Source: a virus. Taken from it: DNA of 39,390 bases. Below, piece after piece: positions 1-6,998 of the stretch. The notes under the pieces are model-generated. The model saw only the letters and a list, made by a program, of their open reading frames with translations, was not told the origin of the DNA and ran no database searches. The position numbers and the translations under genes are program-made. The stretch covers positions 1 through 39,390 of the IMG/VR virus record IMGVR_UViG_3300022871_000506. One strand, written 5' to 3'. Each line of letters begins with the position of its first letter. Within the stretch, counting starts at the first letter, position 1.

Positions 1-551
1 AGACCCCTGTGTTGCTCTTAAACCATGTTTATGATGATCCTAGTGCAATGCATCCATCCAAGATTAAGAACTTCGGTGGTGGAAAGAAAGCTAGGTTCAT
101 GCCTAGGGTAGTTGTCCAATGTACTCATAAATTTGAAAAAGAAACTCCTTCTGGAGCACAAGATAAAAATGCTTTCTTCCAAGGTAATGCTCTTTCGTTC
201 TTTACATGTAAAACTAATAATGTTAGACCATTCCTGAATTGTACAATGACAAATAATTTCTTAGAGGTAGACGACCCCTTTGATGGTTTATTTGAAGTTG
301 CTGTTGGATATAAACTTATTGAACAAAGTGGACCACGTTATAAAGTTCCGCTGTACTCTGGAGATAAAAGTTGGTTCAAGAAAGAACTACTTAATGATAA
401 AAAAGTTAAAGACGAGATGTGGAAAATATTACTTCCTTTAGTTGATGAAAAAAGTAAAAAAGATTTGGCATTTACTTCTGAGGAATATGTCATTGAAGAA
501 CCGACCGAAGAAGATTTGAAAGAACTGAAAACATCAACTGAAAAAGAGTAA
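1..551 (+). CDS. uvsX: UvsX/RecA-like recombinase, C-terminal part (5' end outside window)
   Basis: The reading frame is open to the left edge, so this is the end of a longer gene; the GTG at position 9 is not taken as a start. The visible part begins with a strand like TPVLLLNH, followed by a Gly-Gly-Gly loop and a KKARF stretch. This matches the region of T4 UvsX after the Walker B strand, with the DNA-binding loop and C-terminal domain. UvsX forms filaments on single-stranded DNA and drives strand exchange in recombination-dependent replication. The helicase gp41 gene starts 6 bases after its stop, and uvsX also lies just upstream of gene 41 in T4, which supports the call. The last ~40 residues are acidic. 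Walker A cannot be checked because it lies outside the window. Confidence 0.8.
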   Translation, partial: TPVLLLNHVYDDPSAMHPSKIKNFGGGKKARFMPRVVVQCTHKFEKETPSGAQDKNAFFQGNALSFFTCKTNNVRPFLNCTMTNNFLEVDDPFDGLFEVAVGYKLIEQSGPRYKVPLYSGDKSWFKKELLNDKKVKDEMWKILLPLVDEKSKKDLAFTSEEYVIEEPTEEDLKELKTSTEKE

Positions 552-557
552 TCTACC

Positions 558-1949
558 ATGTATGAAATTACCTCGTTTAAGAATCAAGAGAAACCAGAAC
601 CAAATTTAGACTTACCTAATGATTATGTGGAAAGGTTGATACTAAAGAAATTTATGACTGATCCACAATATACGCCATTTATTGCTGAAAATTTTAAAGA
701 AGAGTATTTCGACAATAGTACTATTAAATGGGCTCTACATGTTGGTTCTAGGTATTACAAAGAATATAAAAGTATTCCACCTATGGAATTATTGACTAAC
801 TTATTAATTGGTTTAGGTAAAAACGAAGAAGCAAGTTTAGTTGCATCCTACGCAAATCTAAATGTAGAAGCTGATGATTTATTTATCCAGTCATCAATTA
901 AAGGATTCTATCAATCAAAAGCTTTTTTCTATTTGATTTTCTCCAATTCAGAAAAGATAATGCGAGATAGAACAGTAACGCCATATATTAATGAACTTCA
1001 AAGAATTTCTGGATTAGATTTCAATTTTGATTTAGGATTCAATTACTTTGAAAATATCGAAGAACATATCTTTGATTTAACTACACCAGAAAAAAGGTTG
1101 GATACTGGATATGAACAACTAAATAATCTATGCAATGGTGGATTTCCTGAAGATGGCAAATGTTTAATCGTTCTTATGGCACAAGCTGGTTTAGGTAAAT
1201 CTATGACTATGCACAATCTAGCTTCCAATATGATTCCTCTAGGTAAGAAAGTTCTAATTGTTTCCTTAGAGATGACTGAACAAATATACTCTCGAAGAAT
1301 ATCAGCAAACATGACTAAGCGGTGTATTGATTCTTTAGATGATGAAGATAATATTGATGCTATAAGAAAAAACGTTGAAAATATAAATACTATTGATGGT
1401 GCTGGATTAATTATTAAAGAATTTCCGCCAAGTGCATTACGAGCATTAACTTTAGGTAACTATATTGAAAGATTAATTTTGTCTGGATTCAAGCCGGATA
1501 TTATCTTTGTTGATTATTTAAACTTAATGATGCCGAATAATGCGGTTAATGGTGGTGGGAGTTATGAAAGAGTTGGTGATATAGCGAAAGAACTTAGAGC
1601 ACTTAGTTATATGTTTGAAATCCCAATTATTTCCGCTACGCAGAGCAATCGTGGCGGCTTTAATTCTTCAGACATAGATATGGAGAATATATCTGAATCG
1701 GCTCAGATAGCTCATCATGCGGATGCTCTGTTTGCTTTACATTCAGATATAGAAACAGCCCCGAATGATTTTTATTTAAAAGTATTAAAAAATAGGTTTG
1801 GTGGAAAAATTAACTCTCGGATACAATTTAATATGAACTATGATAATCTTAGATTAACTGAAATAGATTTTAATCGAAATCCTGAACCAGAACAACTAAC
1901 CGAAACCAATTCTCTAGTTGAAGATATAACGAAAGAATTAAGTATCTAA
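558..1949 (+). CDS. gp41: Replicative DNA helicase, DnaB family (T4 gp41-like)
   Basis: Hexameric 5'-3' helicase that unwinds the fork and partners with primase. The 463-residue length is close to T4 gp41 (about 475). The N-terminal ~180 residues are helical. The RecA-like motor domain carries Walker A AQAGLGKS at about residues 208-215 and a hydrophobic Walker B strand IIFVDYLNLM at about 314-323. The SATQSNRGG segment that follows fits DnaB motif H3/H4. The start ATG lies 6 bases after the uvsX stop, and the two are probably cotranscribed. The acidic tail is typical of the family. I see no intein or frameshift. Confidence 0.93.
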   Translation: MYEITSFKNQEKPEPNLDLPNDYVERLILKKFMTDPQYTPFIAENFKEEYFDNSTIKWALHVGSRYYKEYKSIPPMELLTNLLIGLGKNEEASLVASYANLNVEADDLFIQSSIKGFYQSKAFFYLIFSNSEKIMRDRTVTPYINELQRISGLDFNFDLGFNYFENIEEHIFDLTTPEKRLDTGYEQLNNLCNGGFPEDGKCLIVLMAQAGLGKSMTMHNLASNMIPLGKKVLIVSLEMTEQIYSRRISANMTKRCIDSLDDEDNIDAIRKNVENINTIDGAGLIIKEFPPSALRALTLGNYIERLILSGFKPDIIFVDYLNLMMPNNAVNGGGSYERVGDIAKELRALSYMFEIPIISATQSNRGGFNSSDIDMENISESAQIAHHADALFALHSDIETAPNDFYLKVLKNRFGGKINSRIQFNMNYDNLRLTEIDFNRNPEPEQLTETNSLVEDITKELSI

Positions 1950-1961
1950 AAGGAACCAAAA

Positions 1962-2531
1962 ATGTTATACACGATTGATGGTGATTTTCATACAGACATG
2001 TCAGAAGTAATAGATTCACCAGAAGTTAAATTGAGATTATTGCGGTATTTCGATTTACTACCAGAAGAAGAAGATCACGATGAGGAACTTGGTTTAGTTT
2101 TATTTAAGTTACTTAAATCAAAATCGGATGATATGAATAATGTTCTTAATTTAGTTGATGCAAATTTAGAAACAATTTATCGAGTTAGTTTTAATTTAAC
2201 ACCAGATAAATGGACATCTCGAATGATCAAAAAATCAATGAAAGAATATTCTAAGTATATTAAATCTGGTGGTAGAGTTGTTAATGAAATAGAACCAAGT
2301 GTAATAGAGATTCTCGAATTGAAGAAAAAATTAATTAAATACTTTAAATTAAAAATAACCAAAGATGAAGATCAAGATTTAAGTAATGATTTATTAAGTA
2401 AAATTGAGTGGTTAAAATTACAATCTAAAGCAACTAAGAATTTAATTTATAAAAAATTAGAAATTGAAGAAAAGGTTTTAGATAAATTAATTAAACATTT
2501 AGGTGAACTTAAAGAATCTTTTGGGGGTTAA
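1962..2531 (+). CDS. Uncharacterised phage protein downstream of helicase gp41
   Basis: I do not recognise this 189-residue protein. The first ~45 residues are acidic (a DLLPEEEDHDEE stretch); the rest is Lys/Leu/Ile-rich and predicted helical, with a coiled-coil-like C-terminal third. An AAGGAACC ribosome binding site lies about 10 bases before the ATG, and the gene begins 12 bases after gp41, so it is in the same transcription unit. A replication role is guilt by association only. Its stop overlaps the stop of the convergent gene on the other strand by 4 bases. Confidence 0.75.
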   Translation: MLYTIDGDFHTDMSEVIDSPEVKLRLLRYFDLLPEEEDHDEELGLVLFKLLKSKSDDMNNVLNLVDANLETIYRVSFNLTPDKWTSRMIKKSMKEYSKYIKSGGRVVNEIEPSVIEILELKKKLIKYFKLKITKDEDQDLSNDLLSKIEWLKLQSKATKNLIYKKLEIEEKVLDKLIKHLGELKESFGG

Positions 2532-2932
2532 AGAAACTCCATAAGACCTTCAATATGTTTGTACTCTAAATCCACAGCTTTCTCAACCATTCTAGTCAAA
2601 TTGTGGCTATCGGTGATATATAAAAAATCTTTATAAAATTCTATTAGTTTATTCTTCTGCTCTATTAATTTACTAACTATTTCATCATCACCATTTTCTT
2701 TATCTATTAAGGTAATATTTGCTAGATTAGTAAACTCTCTTTCTGATTTTGGAATTTCTACTTCTTTATTTTTAGCATACTTCATAATTTTATCTAAGAT
2801 GAGATCTTCCTGTTTAGCTATATTAGATAAAATTCGTTTCAGCTTAGGAGTTTCAACAGTTTCAACTAAATCCTCAAACTGTATAGCCATTAAAAGTTTA
2901 TTGCTTATTATTGTAAGGATATCTTTATTCAT
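2528..2932 (-). CDS. Small all-helical protein of unknown function
   Basis: 134 residues, almost entirely predicted helix, with regularly spaced Glu/Asp/Lys and an EYKHIE motif near the C-terminus. It looks like a four-helix bundle, but no metal-binding set is clear enough to call ferritin-like. It lies downstream of the two tail-fibre-like genes on the same strand and converges on the gp41 operon. An AGGT-like ribosome binding site precedes the ATG. I see no promoter of its own. Confidence 0.65.
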   Translation of the reverse strand: MNKDILTIISNKLLMAIQFEDLVETVETPKLKRILSNIAKQEDLILDKIMKYAKNKEVEIPKSEREFTNLANITLIDKENGDDEIVSKLIEQKNKLIEFYKDFLYITDSHNLTRMVEKAVDLEYKHIEGLMEFL

Positions 2933-2997
2933 AAAATTGTACCTGATAGGGTTACATCTGTAACTAATTTAATTACAATATACCCGATAAGTGATAA

Positions 2998-3552
2998 TTA
3001 TTCATAACTAGCTAAAATTTCAATTAACTGTGAAGTAGTTTTACTCTGCAAAGCAATTTTCTCATCAACAGCAGATTTTACTATTGAAGTTACTGTACTA
3101 TCGCCAAGTGAAACTAATCCAGATATATTATCAACATGAATATAATTTCCAGCAATATCAAGTAAATCTCTTCCACCTATTGATTGTCCAATCACATAAG
3201 CAGTTGCACCAGACATGTTATAAGCATATGCATCACCAATTAAGGGGAATATATTTTCTTCAAATGATAACCCAGAGGACAATTCAACCGAAGTTGCTTG
3301 GTCTATATTTGGGTATATGGCTTCAATTATTTCCTGTTTCTTGCTTGTGTCAATAACCCATTCATTGTTATCATTAAGTTTATGATATTTGGATGGTTTT
3401 TCTTTTATGTTTTTATTAATAATTGCATTATCTGGATTAAAATATTTTACTTTATTATATGTTGTAATTTGATTTCCTGAAATATTCATATCATCTGAAA
3501 CAGCGTTTAGAACTATTACATCGTTATTTAAAATTGCTTTTATCGTATCCAT
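2998..3552 (-). CDS. Putative tail-fibre-associated protein
   Basis: 184 residues. A mixed N-terminal part carries a WVID motif near residue 65. The C-terminal half has the broad pattern of tail-fibre assembly proteins (DUF4376-like): an alternating Asp/Asn-rich segment with VDNISGLVSLGDS followed by a helix. The sequence match is weak and made by eye. It follows the fibre-like gene at 3563-4192 by 10 bases and shares its late promoter, which supports a virion or fibre-assembly role. It could also be a structural fibre tip protein. Confidence 0.5.
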   Translation of the reverse strand: MDTIKAILNNDVIVLNAVSDDMNISGNQITTYNKVKYFNPDNAIINKNIKEKPSKYHKLNDNNEWVIDTSKKQEIIEAIYPNIDQATSVELSSGLSFEENIFPLIGDAYAYNMSGATAYVIGQSIGGRDLLDIAGNYIHVDNISGLVSLGDSTVTSIVKSAVDEKIALQSKTTSQLIEILASYE

Positions 3553-3562
3553 TTAAAACCCC

Positions 3563-4192
3563 CTAAAGTTTAATTGCGTGGAATAAGAAATTACTATCTG
3601 TTGCTAAACTAGCTCCCACGGATTGGTCTACATAAGTTATAATATTACTAGCGGTATTATTAGTGAAAATTCCTGTAGCCCCAGATAGCACATAATTATT
3701 AATTCCATCATTAACTGCGTAGGTGCTAACTTGCACAAATACAAGATAGCTTCCGCTGTCTGTAATGTTTAATTGATAATTTCCAGCAGAGTTTCTTGAT
3801 ACAGACCAATTCCCAGAACCCGCATTGGCTATTGAACCAGTCGAACCAGTAACAGCACCATATACAGATACACCAGATTGATTTTCAACCCAATCTGGAT
3901 TTTCTTCAGCACCTCTAGTTTCTAATACATATCCAGATGTTCCAGCATTCAGAGCAACCCAATTTGTTCCATTATAATAAACAATATCACCTTGAGTTCC
4001 TGATGGAAGAGAGATAATATCACCAACAGAATCTTCTAGTGTATCAACATCTCCAGATACGGTCATTAAATCTTCATATAAATCTAAGTCATTTGCTAAT
4101 AGCCGAGATGTTCCACGATTCAATACCTGATCCGTTGGATACTCAGAAGCATTAACTTTTACATCTGCTAAAGTTGGATAGGGTAAACTCAT
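3563..4192 (-). CDS. Putative tail fibre / receptor-binding structural protein
   Basis: 209 residues, rich in Gly, Ser, Thr and Asn, typical of beta-structured phage fibres. Residues ~60-100 contain a linker common in fibres (GDIVYYNGTNWVAL, then a G-T-S-G-Y-V-L segment). The C-terminal ~100 residues alternate as in a small beta-sandwich (C1q/TNF-like by pattern). The start is supported by AGGAAA 10 bases upstream and by a minus-strand late promoter box at 4233-4240. The stop is TAG. The gene would be made late with the virion proteins. Confidence 0.6.
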   Translation of the reverse strand: MSLPYPTLADVKVNASEYPTDQVLNRGTSRLLANDLDLYEDLMTVSGDVDTLEDSVGDIISLPSGTQGDIVYYNGTNWVALNAGTSGYVLETRGAEENPDWVENQSGVSVYGAVTGSTGSIANAGSGNWSVSRNSAGNYQLNITDSGSYLVFVQVSTYAVNDGINNYVLSGATGIFTNNTASNIITYVDQSVGASLATDSNFLFHAIKL

Positions 4193-4223
4193 AATTTTAT
4201 ATTTTCCTGTAAATTAATTTGTT

Positions 4224-4273
4224 CTTTTCTATTATTTATAAAAGTTTGTTCTTTTTTATAAATAATAGAAAAG
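4224..4273. repeat. 20-bp perfect inverted repeat holding two divergent late promoters
   Basis: Arms 4224-4243 and 4254-4273 are exact reverse complements, separated by 10 bases. Each arm contains a TATAAATA late promoter box, one firing left into the fibre-like genes and one firing right into tnpB copy 1. Confidence 0.85.
4233..4240 (-). promoter_or_regulatory. T4-type late promoter for fibre-like genes
   Basis: Reads TATAAATA on the minus strand, followed by the AATAGAAAAG stretch seen at other late promoters here. It lies 41 bases before the start of the fibre-like gene at 4192. Recognised by a gp55-type sigma factor in T4. Confidence 0.8.
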
Positions 4274-4350
4274 AGATGCTCTTCTAGTCCACATAAACTA
4301 GAAGACTCTGGTGAGAAAGTTTACCAGATGACATCTCTGTAATATTTATA
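4257..4350 (+). promoter_or_regulatory. Leader cassette 1: late promoter, three-way-junction RNA, inverse promoter box
   Basis: TATAAATA at 4257-4264. Stem P1 4272-4278 pairs with 4332-4338 (AGAGATG/CATCTCT). P2 4280-4288 pairs with 4297-4305 (9 bp). P3 4308-4312 pairs with 4323-4327 (CTGGT/ACCAG). The inverse box TATTTATA lies at 4343-4350. A late transcript should start within a few bases of P1, so its 5' end would be the folded junction. The two boxes can also pair with each other (9 bp, 4256-4264 with 4343-4351), closing a longer stem in any read-through RNA. tnpB starts at 4371. Four more copies exist in the window. Confidence 0.8.
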
Positions 4351-4370
4351 ATATAAGAGAAAGTAAACAA

Positions 4371-5579
4371 ATGTCAAGTAAAACTACAATTAAATCAACT
4401 AAGACTTCAATAAAATTTTCTAACACTAATAAGAAAAACACCATTAAAGAAATTATCTCTGAATATAAAAGAGTAATGAAAGAGTTTATTGACATTTTGT
4501 GGATCATTGATGATACACCAGATTTTATTAGTAAAAAAATATACTCACAAGTTGATTCGTGGTTCACTGCGGCTTTACTTCAAAATGCAGCTAGACAAGC
4601 ATCTGGTATAGTTAGACAGTGTAAGGGTAAACAAGTAAAAAGAAAATTTGTAATTAATAAACTTATTTCTGAAAATAAACTAAAGAGAGCTAGAAAACTT
4701 CAAAAAATATATGATGGTATTTCTATCTCTAAACCGAAACTAAATAATGTTGGATTAACATTAGGTGGTAGATTTGCCATAATGGATTTTGATAACCAAA
4801 CTTCATTTGATGGTTGGATTACTTTAAAATGTATTAGTAAAGATATACGATTGAAGATTCCATTCAAGAAAACTAAACACTTCAACAAACTATTATCTCT
4901 AGGAAAACTAAAGAGCGGAATTAGATTATCTAATAAAAATATAACTTTCATGTTTGATGTGCCCGAAATAAAAAAGAAATCAACGGGATCAACTTTAGGA
5001 ATAGATATTGGATTAAAAAATGTAATTAGTTGTTCCAATAGTCATATATCTAAAATAAACTCACATGGACATGACTTAAATTCAATCTGTTCTATTCTAG
5101 CTAGAAAGAAAGGAGAGAGTAAAGGATTCAAGAGAGCTCAAGCACACAGAACCAACTATATTAACTGGTCTATAAATCAGTTGAACTTAGATAAAGTAAA
5201 GCAAGTAAATATAGAAGAAATTAAATATTTAAGATATAAAAACAAAACATCGAAAAAATTAAGTCATTGGACTTACACAGACATCTTTGGCAAGATTGAA
5301 TCTTACTGTGAGGAACATGGTGTCCATGTTCTGAAAGTAAATCCAACTTATACCAGTCAACGTTGTAGTAACTGTGGATTTACTCGTAAAAGTAATCGTA
5401 AGGGAAAACTATTTAAATGCTCTGAATGTGGTTATACCACGGATGCAGATTTAAATGCTTCCATTAATATTTCTTTGAGGCTGAAACCTATATGGAAGAA
5501 GCAACGACTGAAACAAATGAATAGAGTAGGTTTCTATTGGTTAGTTGAGGGACAGGATTGTATAGTACCTGTTGTATAA
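4371..5579 (+). CDS. tnpB: TnpB-family RNA-guided nuclease (OrfB, IS605/IS607 type), copy 1
   Basis: 402 residues, the usual TnpB length. The RuvC-like catalytic set is complete: Asp in LGIDIGLKN (about residue 213), Glu in NIEEIKYL (about 281) and Asp in DADLNASIN (about 357-359). The inserted zinc ribbon is intact, CSNC (about 331) and CSEC (about 349). TnpB proteins cut DNA under guidance of an RNA made from the element's 3' end. Without a transposase, the expected outcome is homing: cutting an empty allele and being copied in by phage recombination. It is about 70-75% identical to copy 3 (36831-38042) by eye. The leader carries a late promoter. The ribosome binding site (AGAG) is weak. 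Confidence 0.9.
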   Translation: MSSKTTIKSTKTSIKFSNTNKKNTIKEIISEYKRVMKEFIDILWIIDDTPDFISKKIYSQVDSWFTAALLQNAARQASGIVRQCKGKQVKRKFVINKLISENKLKRARKLQKIYDGISISKPKLNNVGLTLGGRFAIMDFDNQTSFDGWITLKCISKDIRLKIPFKKTKHFNKLLSLGKLKSGIRLSNKNITFMFDVPEIKKKSTGSTLGIDIGLKNVISCSNSHISKINSHGHDLNSICSILARKKGESKGFKRAQAHRTNYINWSINQLNLDKVKQVNIEEIKYLRYKNKTSKKLSHWTYTDIFGKIESYCEEHGVHVLKVNPTYTSQRCSNCGFTRKSNRKGKLFKCSECGYTTDADLNASINISLRLKPIWKKQRLKQMNRVGFYWLVEGQDCIVPVV

Positions 5580-5580
5580 A
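5512..5580 (+). ncRNA. Possible omega-RNA scaffold overlapping the tnpB 3' end
   Basis: Two hairpins lie in the last codons: 5520-5524 with 5534-5538, part of a longer imperfect stem, and 5552-5556 with 5568-5572 (ACAGG/CCTGT). The same two hairpins occur at the same place in copy 3, where the first is a perfect 13-bp stem. TnpB guide RNAs are known to overlap the 3' end of the gene and end in a guide taken from the flank, so the guide here would start soon after 5580. The RNA itself is inferred. Confidence 0.45.
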
Positions 5581-5621
5581 AAATATATTTTATTTAAATA
5601 TATAACTATGGTCGCGCCAAT

Positions 5622-5629
5622 TATTTATA
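5622..5629 (-). promoter_or_regulatory. Minus-strand late promoter box facing the tnpB copy 1 3' end
   Basis: Reads TTTTATAAATAATTG on the minus strand, a good match to the late promoters here. If active it would transcribe antisense to tnpB. It may be a leftover of the fibre-gene promoter now found left of the element at 4233-4240. Confidence 0.45.
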
Positions 5630-5635
5630 AAATTT

Positions 5636-5666
5636 TTGACTTTTAAATTTTAAAGAGTATTATAAT
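5636..5666 (+). promoter_or_regulatory. Early (sigma70-type) promoter for the 5695 gene
   Basis: TTGACT at 5636-5641, 16-base spacer, TATTATAAT at 5658-5666, then AGTAACTAAC as at the other early promoters. AAGGAAAA precedes the ATG at 5695. Confidence 0.75.
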
Positions 5667-5694
5667 AGTAACTAACTATAAGGAAAATTAAAAT

Positions 5695-6012
5695 ATGATA
5701 AAATCGAGCTTTGATATTTTCAGTGATATTTTAACTAAGAAAAGTGGTGGAACTCTACATTTAGAGCCAGAATTTAATAAGATATGTAGTAACTTCATGT
5801 TATGTAGGATTGCAAGTATGCGTAACGAACTAACTCCACTAATAAGTATACTAAACAAATATCAGGGAAAGTGGACTCCCAAGCAAATGTATCTATTTTT
5901 GTTTAAGAATATAAAACAAACAAGCAATGTTTTTACCAAATACATCAAAAATCCTAAGAAAATAAAGGAGAAAACTAAACCGAAAAAAGAGGCTGGATTC
6001 ATATTGATTTAA
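5695..6012 (+). CDS. Possible clamp-loader A subunit (gp62-like)
   Basis: 105 residues, helical and basic. The central part, with a NFMLCRIASM segment, an N-K-Y-Q turn, then KQMYLFLF and a basic YIKNPKK, resembles the pattern of phage clamp-loader A subunits (gp62 family of marine T4-like phages), but this is a weak match by eye. gp62 works with gp44 to load the sliding clamp on DNA. No gp44 or gp45 gene is in the window to support it. The early promoter at 5636-5666 fits a replication role. Otherwise it is a small early protein of unknown function. Confidence 0.45.
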   Translation: MIKSSFDIFSDILTKKSGGTLHLEPEFNKICSNFMLCRIASMRNELTPLISILNKYQGKWTPKQMYLFLFKNIKQTSNVFTKYIKNPKKIKEKTKPKKEAGFILI

Positions 6013-6028
6013 AAACGTGAGCGAATTT

Positions 6029-6036
6029 TATAAATA
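6029..6036 (+). promoter_or_regulatory. T4-type late promoter for the 6060 gene
   Basis: TATAAATA followed by ATATAAAA, 24 bases before the ATG at 6060. Confidence 0.8.
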
Positions 6037-6059
6037 ATATAAAACAATTAGGTTTGTAA

Positions 6060-6896
6060 ATGGAAAAATCTAAAATTAAAAAAGAAGAAGCGATGCCAGC
6101 AACAACGTCTTCGGGTCCGATTATTAGTGCCGATCCGAGTTCGCCTGAGGCTGTTTTTACGCCAACTCGACAATCTTTAACCAAAAATAAGGACAAAAAG
6201 AAAATGGAAAAGTCAAAAGTGAAGTCAATCTGTGCTAAAGTTCTCAGCGAATCTGATGGTCAACTTGCTAGTATTTTGGAATCCGTTGAAAATTCTGATG
6301 GTGCTATCCTTGAAACAGAAAAAGTTTCTATGATTGCTGAATCTGTTGAAGAACAGGAAGCTAAAATTATTGAAGAAGCTAAGAAGAAAAAAGACGAAGA
6401 TGAAGATGGAAAAGAAATCGTCAAAGAAGCTTCCGAAGAAACTGAAACTGAAACTGAAGAAGTAGTTGAAGAAGCTAAAAAAGATGATGATAAAGTTGAA
6501 GACGTCAAAGAAGCTACTCCTAAAGAATTGAAAGATGCTTTGATGAAACTTATTGATGCCGCTGATGCCGCTAAAGCCATTCTTGGTCTTGGTGATGCAG
6601 TAGAAAAAGTTGAAGAATTTGAAGAAGAATTCATGGACGAAAAGAAAGAAACTGATGAAGAAACAATTTCTGAAGCTGGTGGAGATGATCTTAAAGCTCG
6701 TATCCGCAAACATCTTGAAAAGAAATCAACAATGAAAGAAAAAGTTTCTCAGCGTAAACGTAGACAAGTTATTAAAGAAGCTCGTACACGCATCAAGAAT
6801 CGTAAGCTGAAAAATATTAATGAATCTAGCAAACGTAAAGATACTGCTAAACTTATTAAAGAAAGCTTAAAAAAACGCTTGGCAAATAAGAAATAA
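6060..6896 (+). CDS. Acidic Lys/Glu-rich late protein, possible prohead core or internal head protein
   Basis: 278 residues with strong charge bias: a long Glu/Asp/Lys stretch in the middle (about residues 85-210) and a basic C-terminal ~70 residues. It is expressed from a late promoter. Such charge segregation occurs in phage scaffold, prohead core and internal head proteins, but I see no homologous motif or cleavage site I can name. The start is uncertain: MEKSKIKK at residue 1 is echoed by MEKSKVKS at residue 49 (ATG 6204), and the second ATG has the better ribosome binding site (AAGGACAAAAAGAAA). A shorter product from 6204 is plausible. A terminator follows at 6913. Confidence 0.6.
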   Translation: MEKSKIKKEEAMPATTSSGPIISADPSSPEAVFTPTRQSLTKNKDKKKMEKSKVKSICAKVLSESDGQLASILESVENSDGAILETEKVSMIAESVEEQEAKIIEEAKKKKDEDEDGKEIVKEASEETETETEEVVEEAKKDDDKVEDVKEATPKELKDALMKLIDAADAAKAILGLGDAVEKVEEFEEEFMDEKKETDEETISEAGGDDLKARIRKHLEKKSTMKEKVSQRKRRQVIKEARTRIKNRKLKNINESSKRKDTAKLIKESLKKRLANKK

Positions 6897-6912
6897 AGTA
6901 AAGTAGTTTTCC

Positions 6913-6961
6913 AAGTCAATAGTAGGATTTATTTTACTTTCTACTATTGACTTTTTCTTTA
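6913..6961 (+). terminator. Rho-independent terminator whose right arm is the next gene's -35 box
   Basis: A 13-bp perfect stem, 6913-6925 with 6941-6953, a 15-base loop, then TTTTCTTT. The right arm contains TTGACT (6947-6952), the -35 element of the promoter for the 6999 gene. Confidence 0.85.
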
Positions 6962-6974
6962 AACTTGGTATTAT
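6947..6974 (+). promoter_or_regulatory. Early promoter for the nucleotidyltransferase-like gene
   Basis: TTGACT at 6947-6952, 16-base spacer ending AAACTTGG, TATTAT at 6969-6974. TGG before the -10 makes it an extended -10 promoter. It is embedded in the preceding terminator. Confidence 0.85.
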
Positions 6975-6998
6975 AGAAGTAACTAACTGAGATTAAAA

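Larger units (their letters stand above)
4224..5600 (+). mobile_element. TnpB-only mobile element, copy 1
   Basis: Unit of leader cassette, tnpB and a short 3' hairpin region, with no tnpA transposase. Similarity to copy 3 ends just after the stop codon (GTTGTATAAA, 5571-5580). The exact left edge is unclear; the right edge is probably within 5580-5600. It sits between minus-strand fibre genes and the plus-strand gene at 5695. Confidence 0.65.

Noticed and set aside
4272-4338. Hammerhead ribozyme in the leader three-way junction
   Set aside because: The junction lacks the CUGANGA and GAAA core strands in the required places; the joining bases (CU, AUUAA) do not fit any self-cleaving motif I know.
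4224-5600. Complete IS200/IS605 insertion sequences
   Set aside because: No TnpA (Y1 or serine) transposase is present in the window. The hairpins near the left end belong to a leader shared with non-transposon nucleases.
6225-6713. Long minus-strand Phe/Ser-rich reading frames opposite the acidic protein
   Set aside because: They are mirror images of Glu/Lys codons of the gene on the other strand and have no ribosome binding site.
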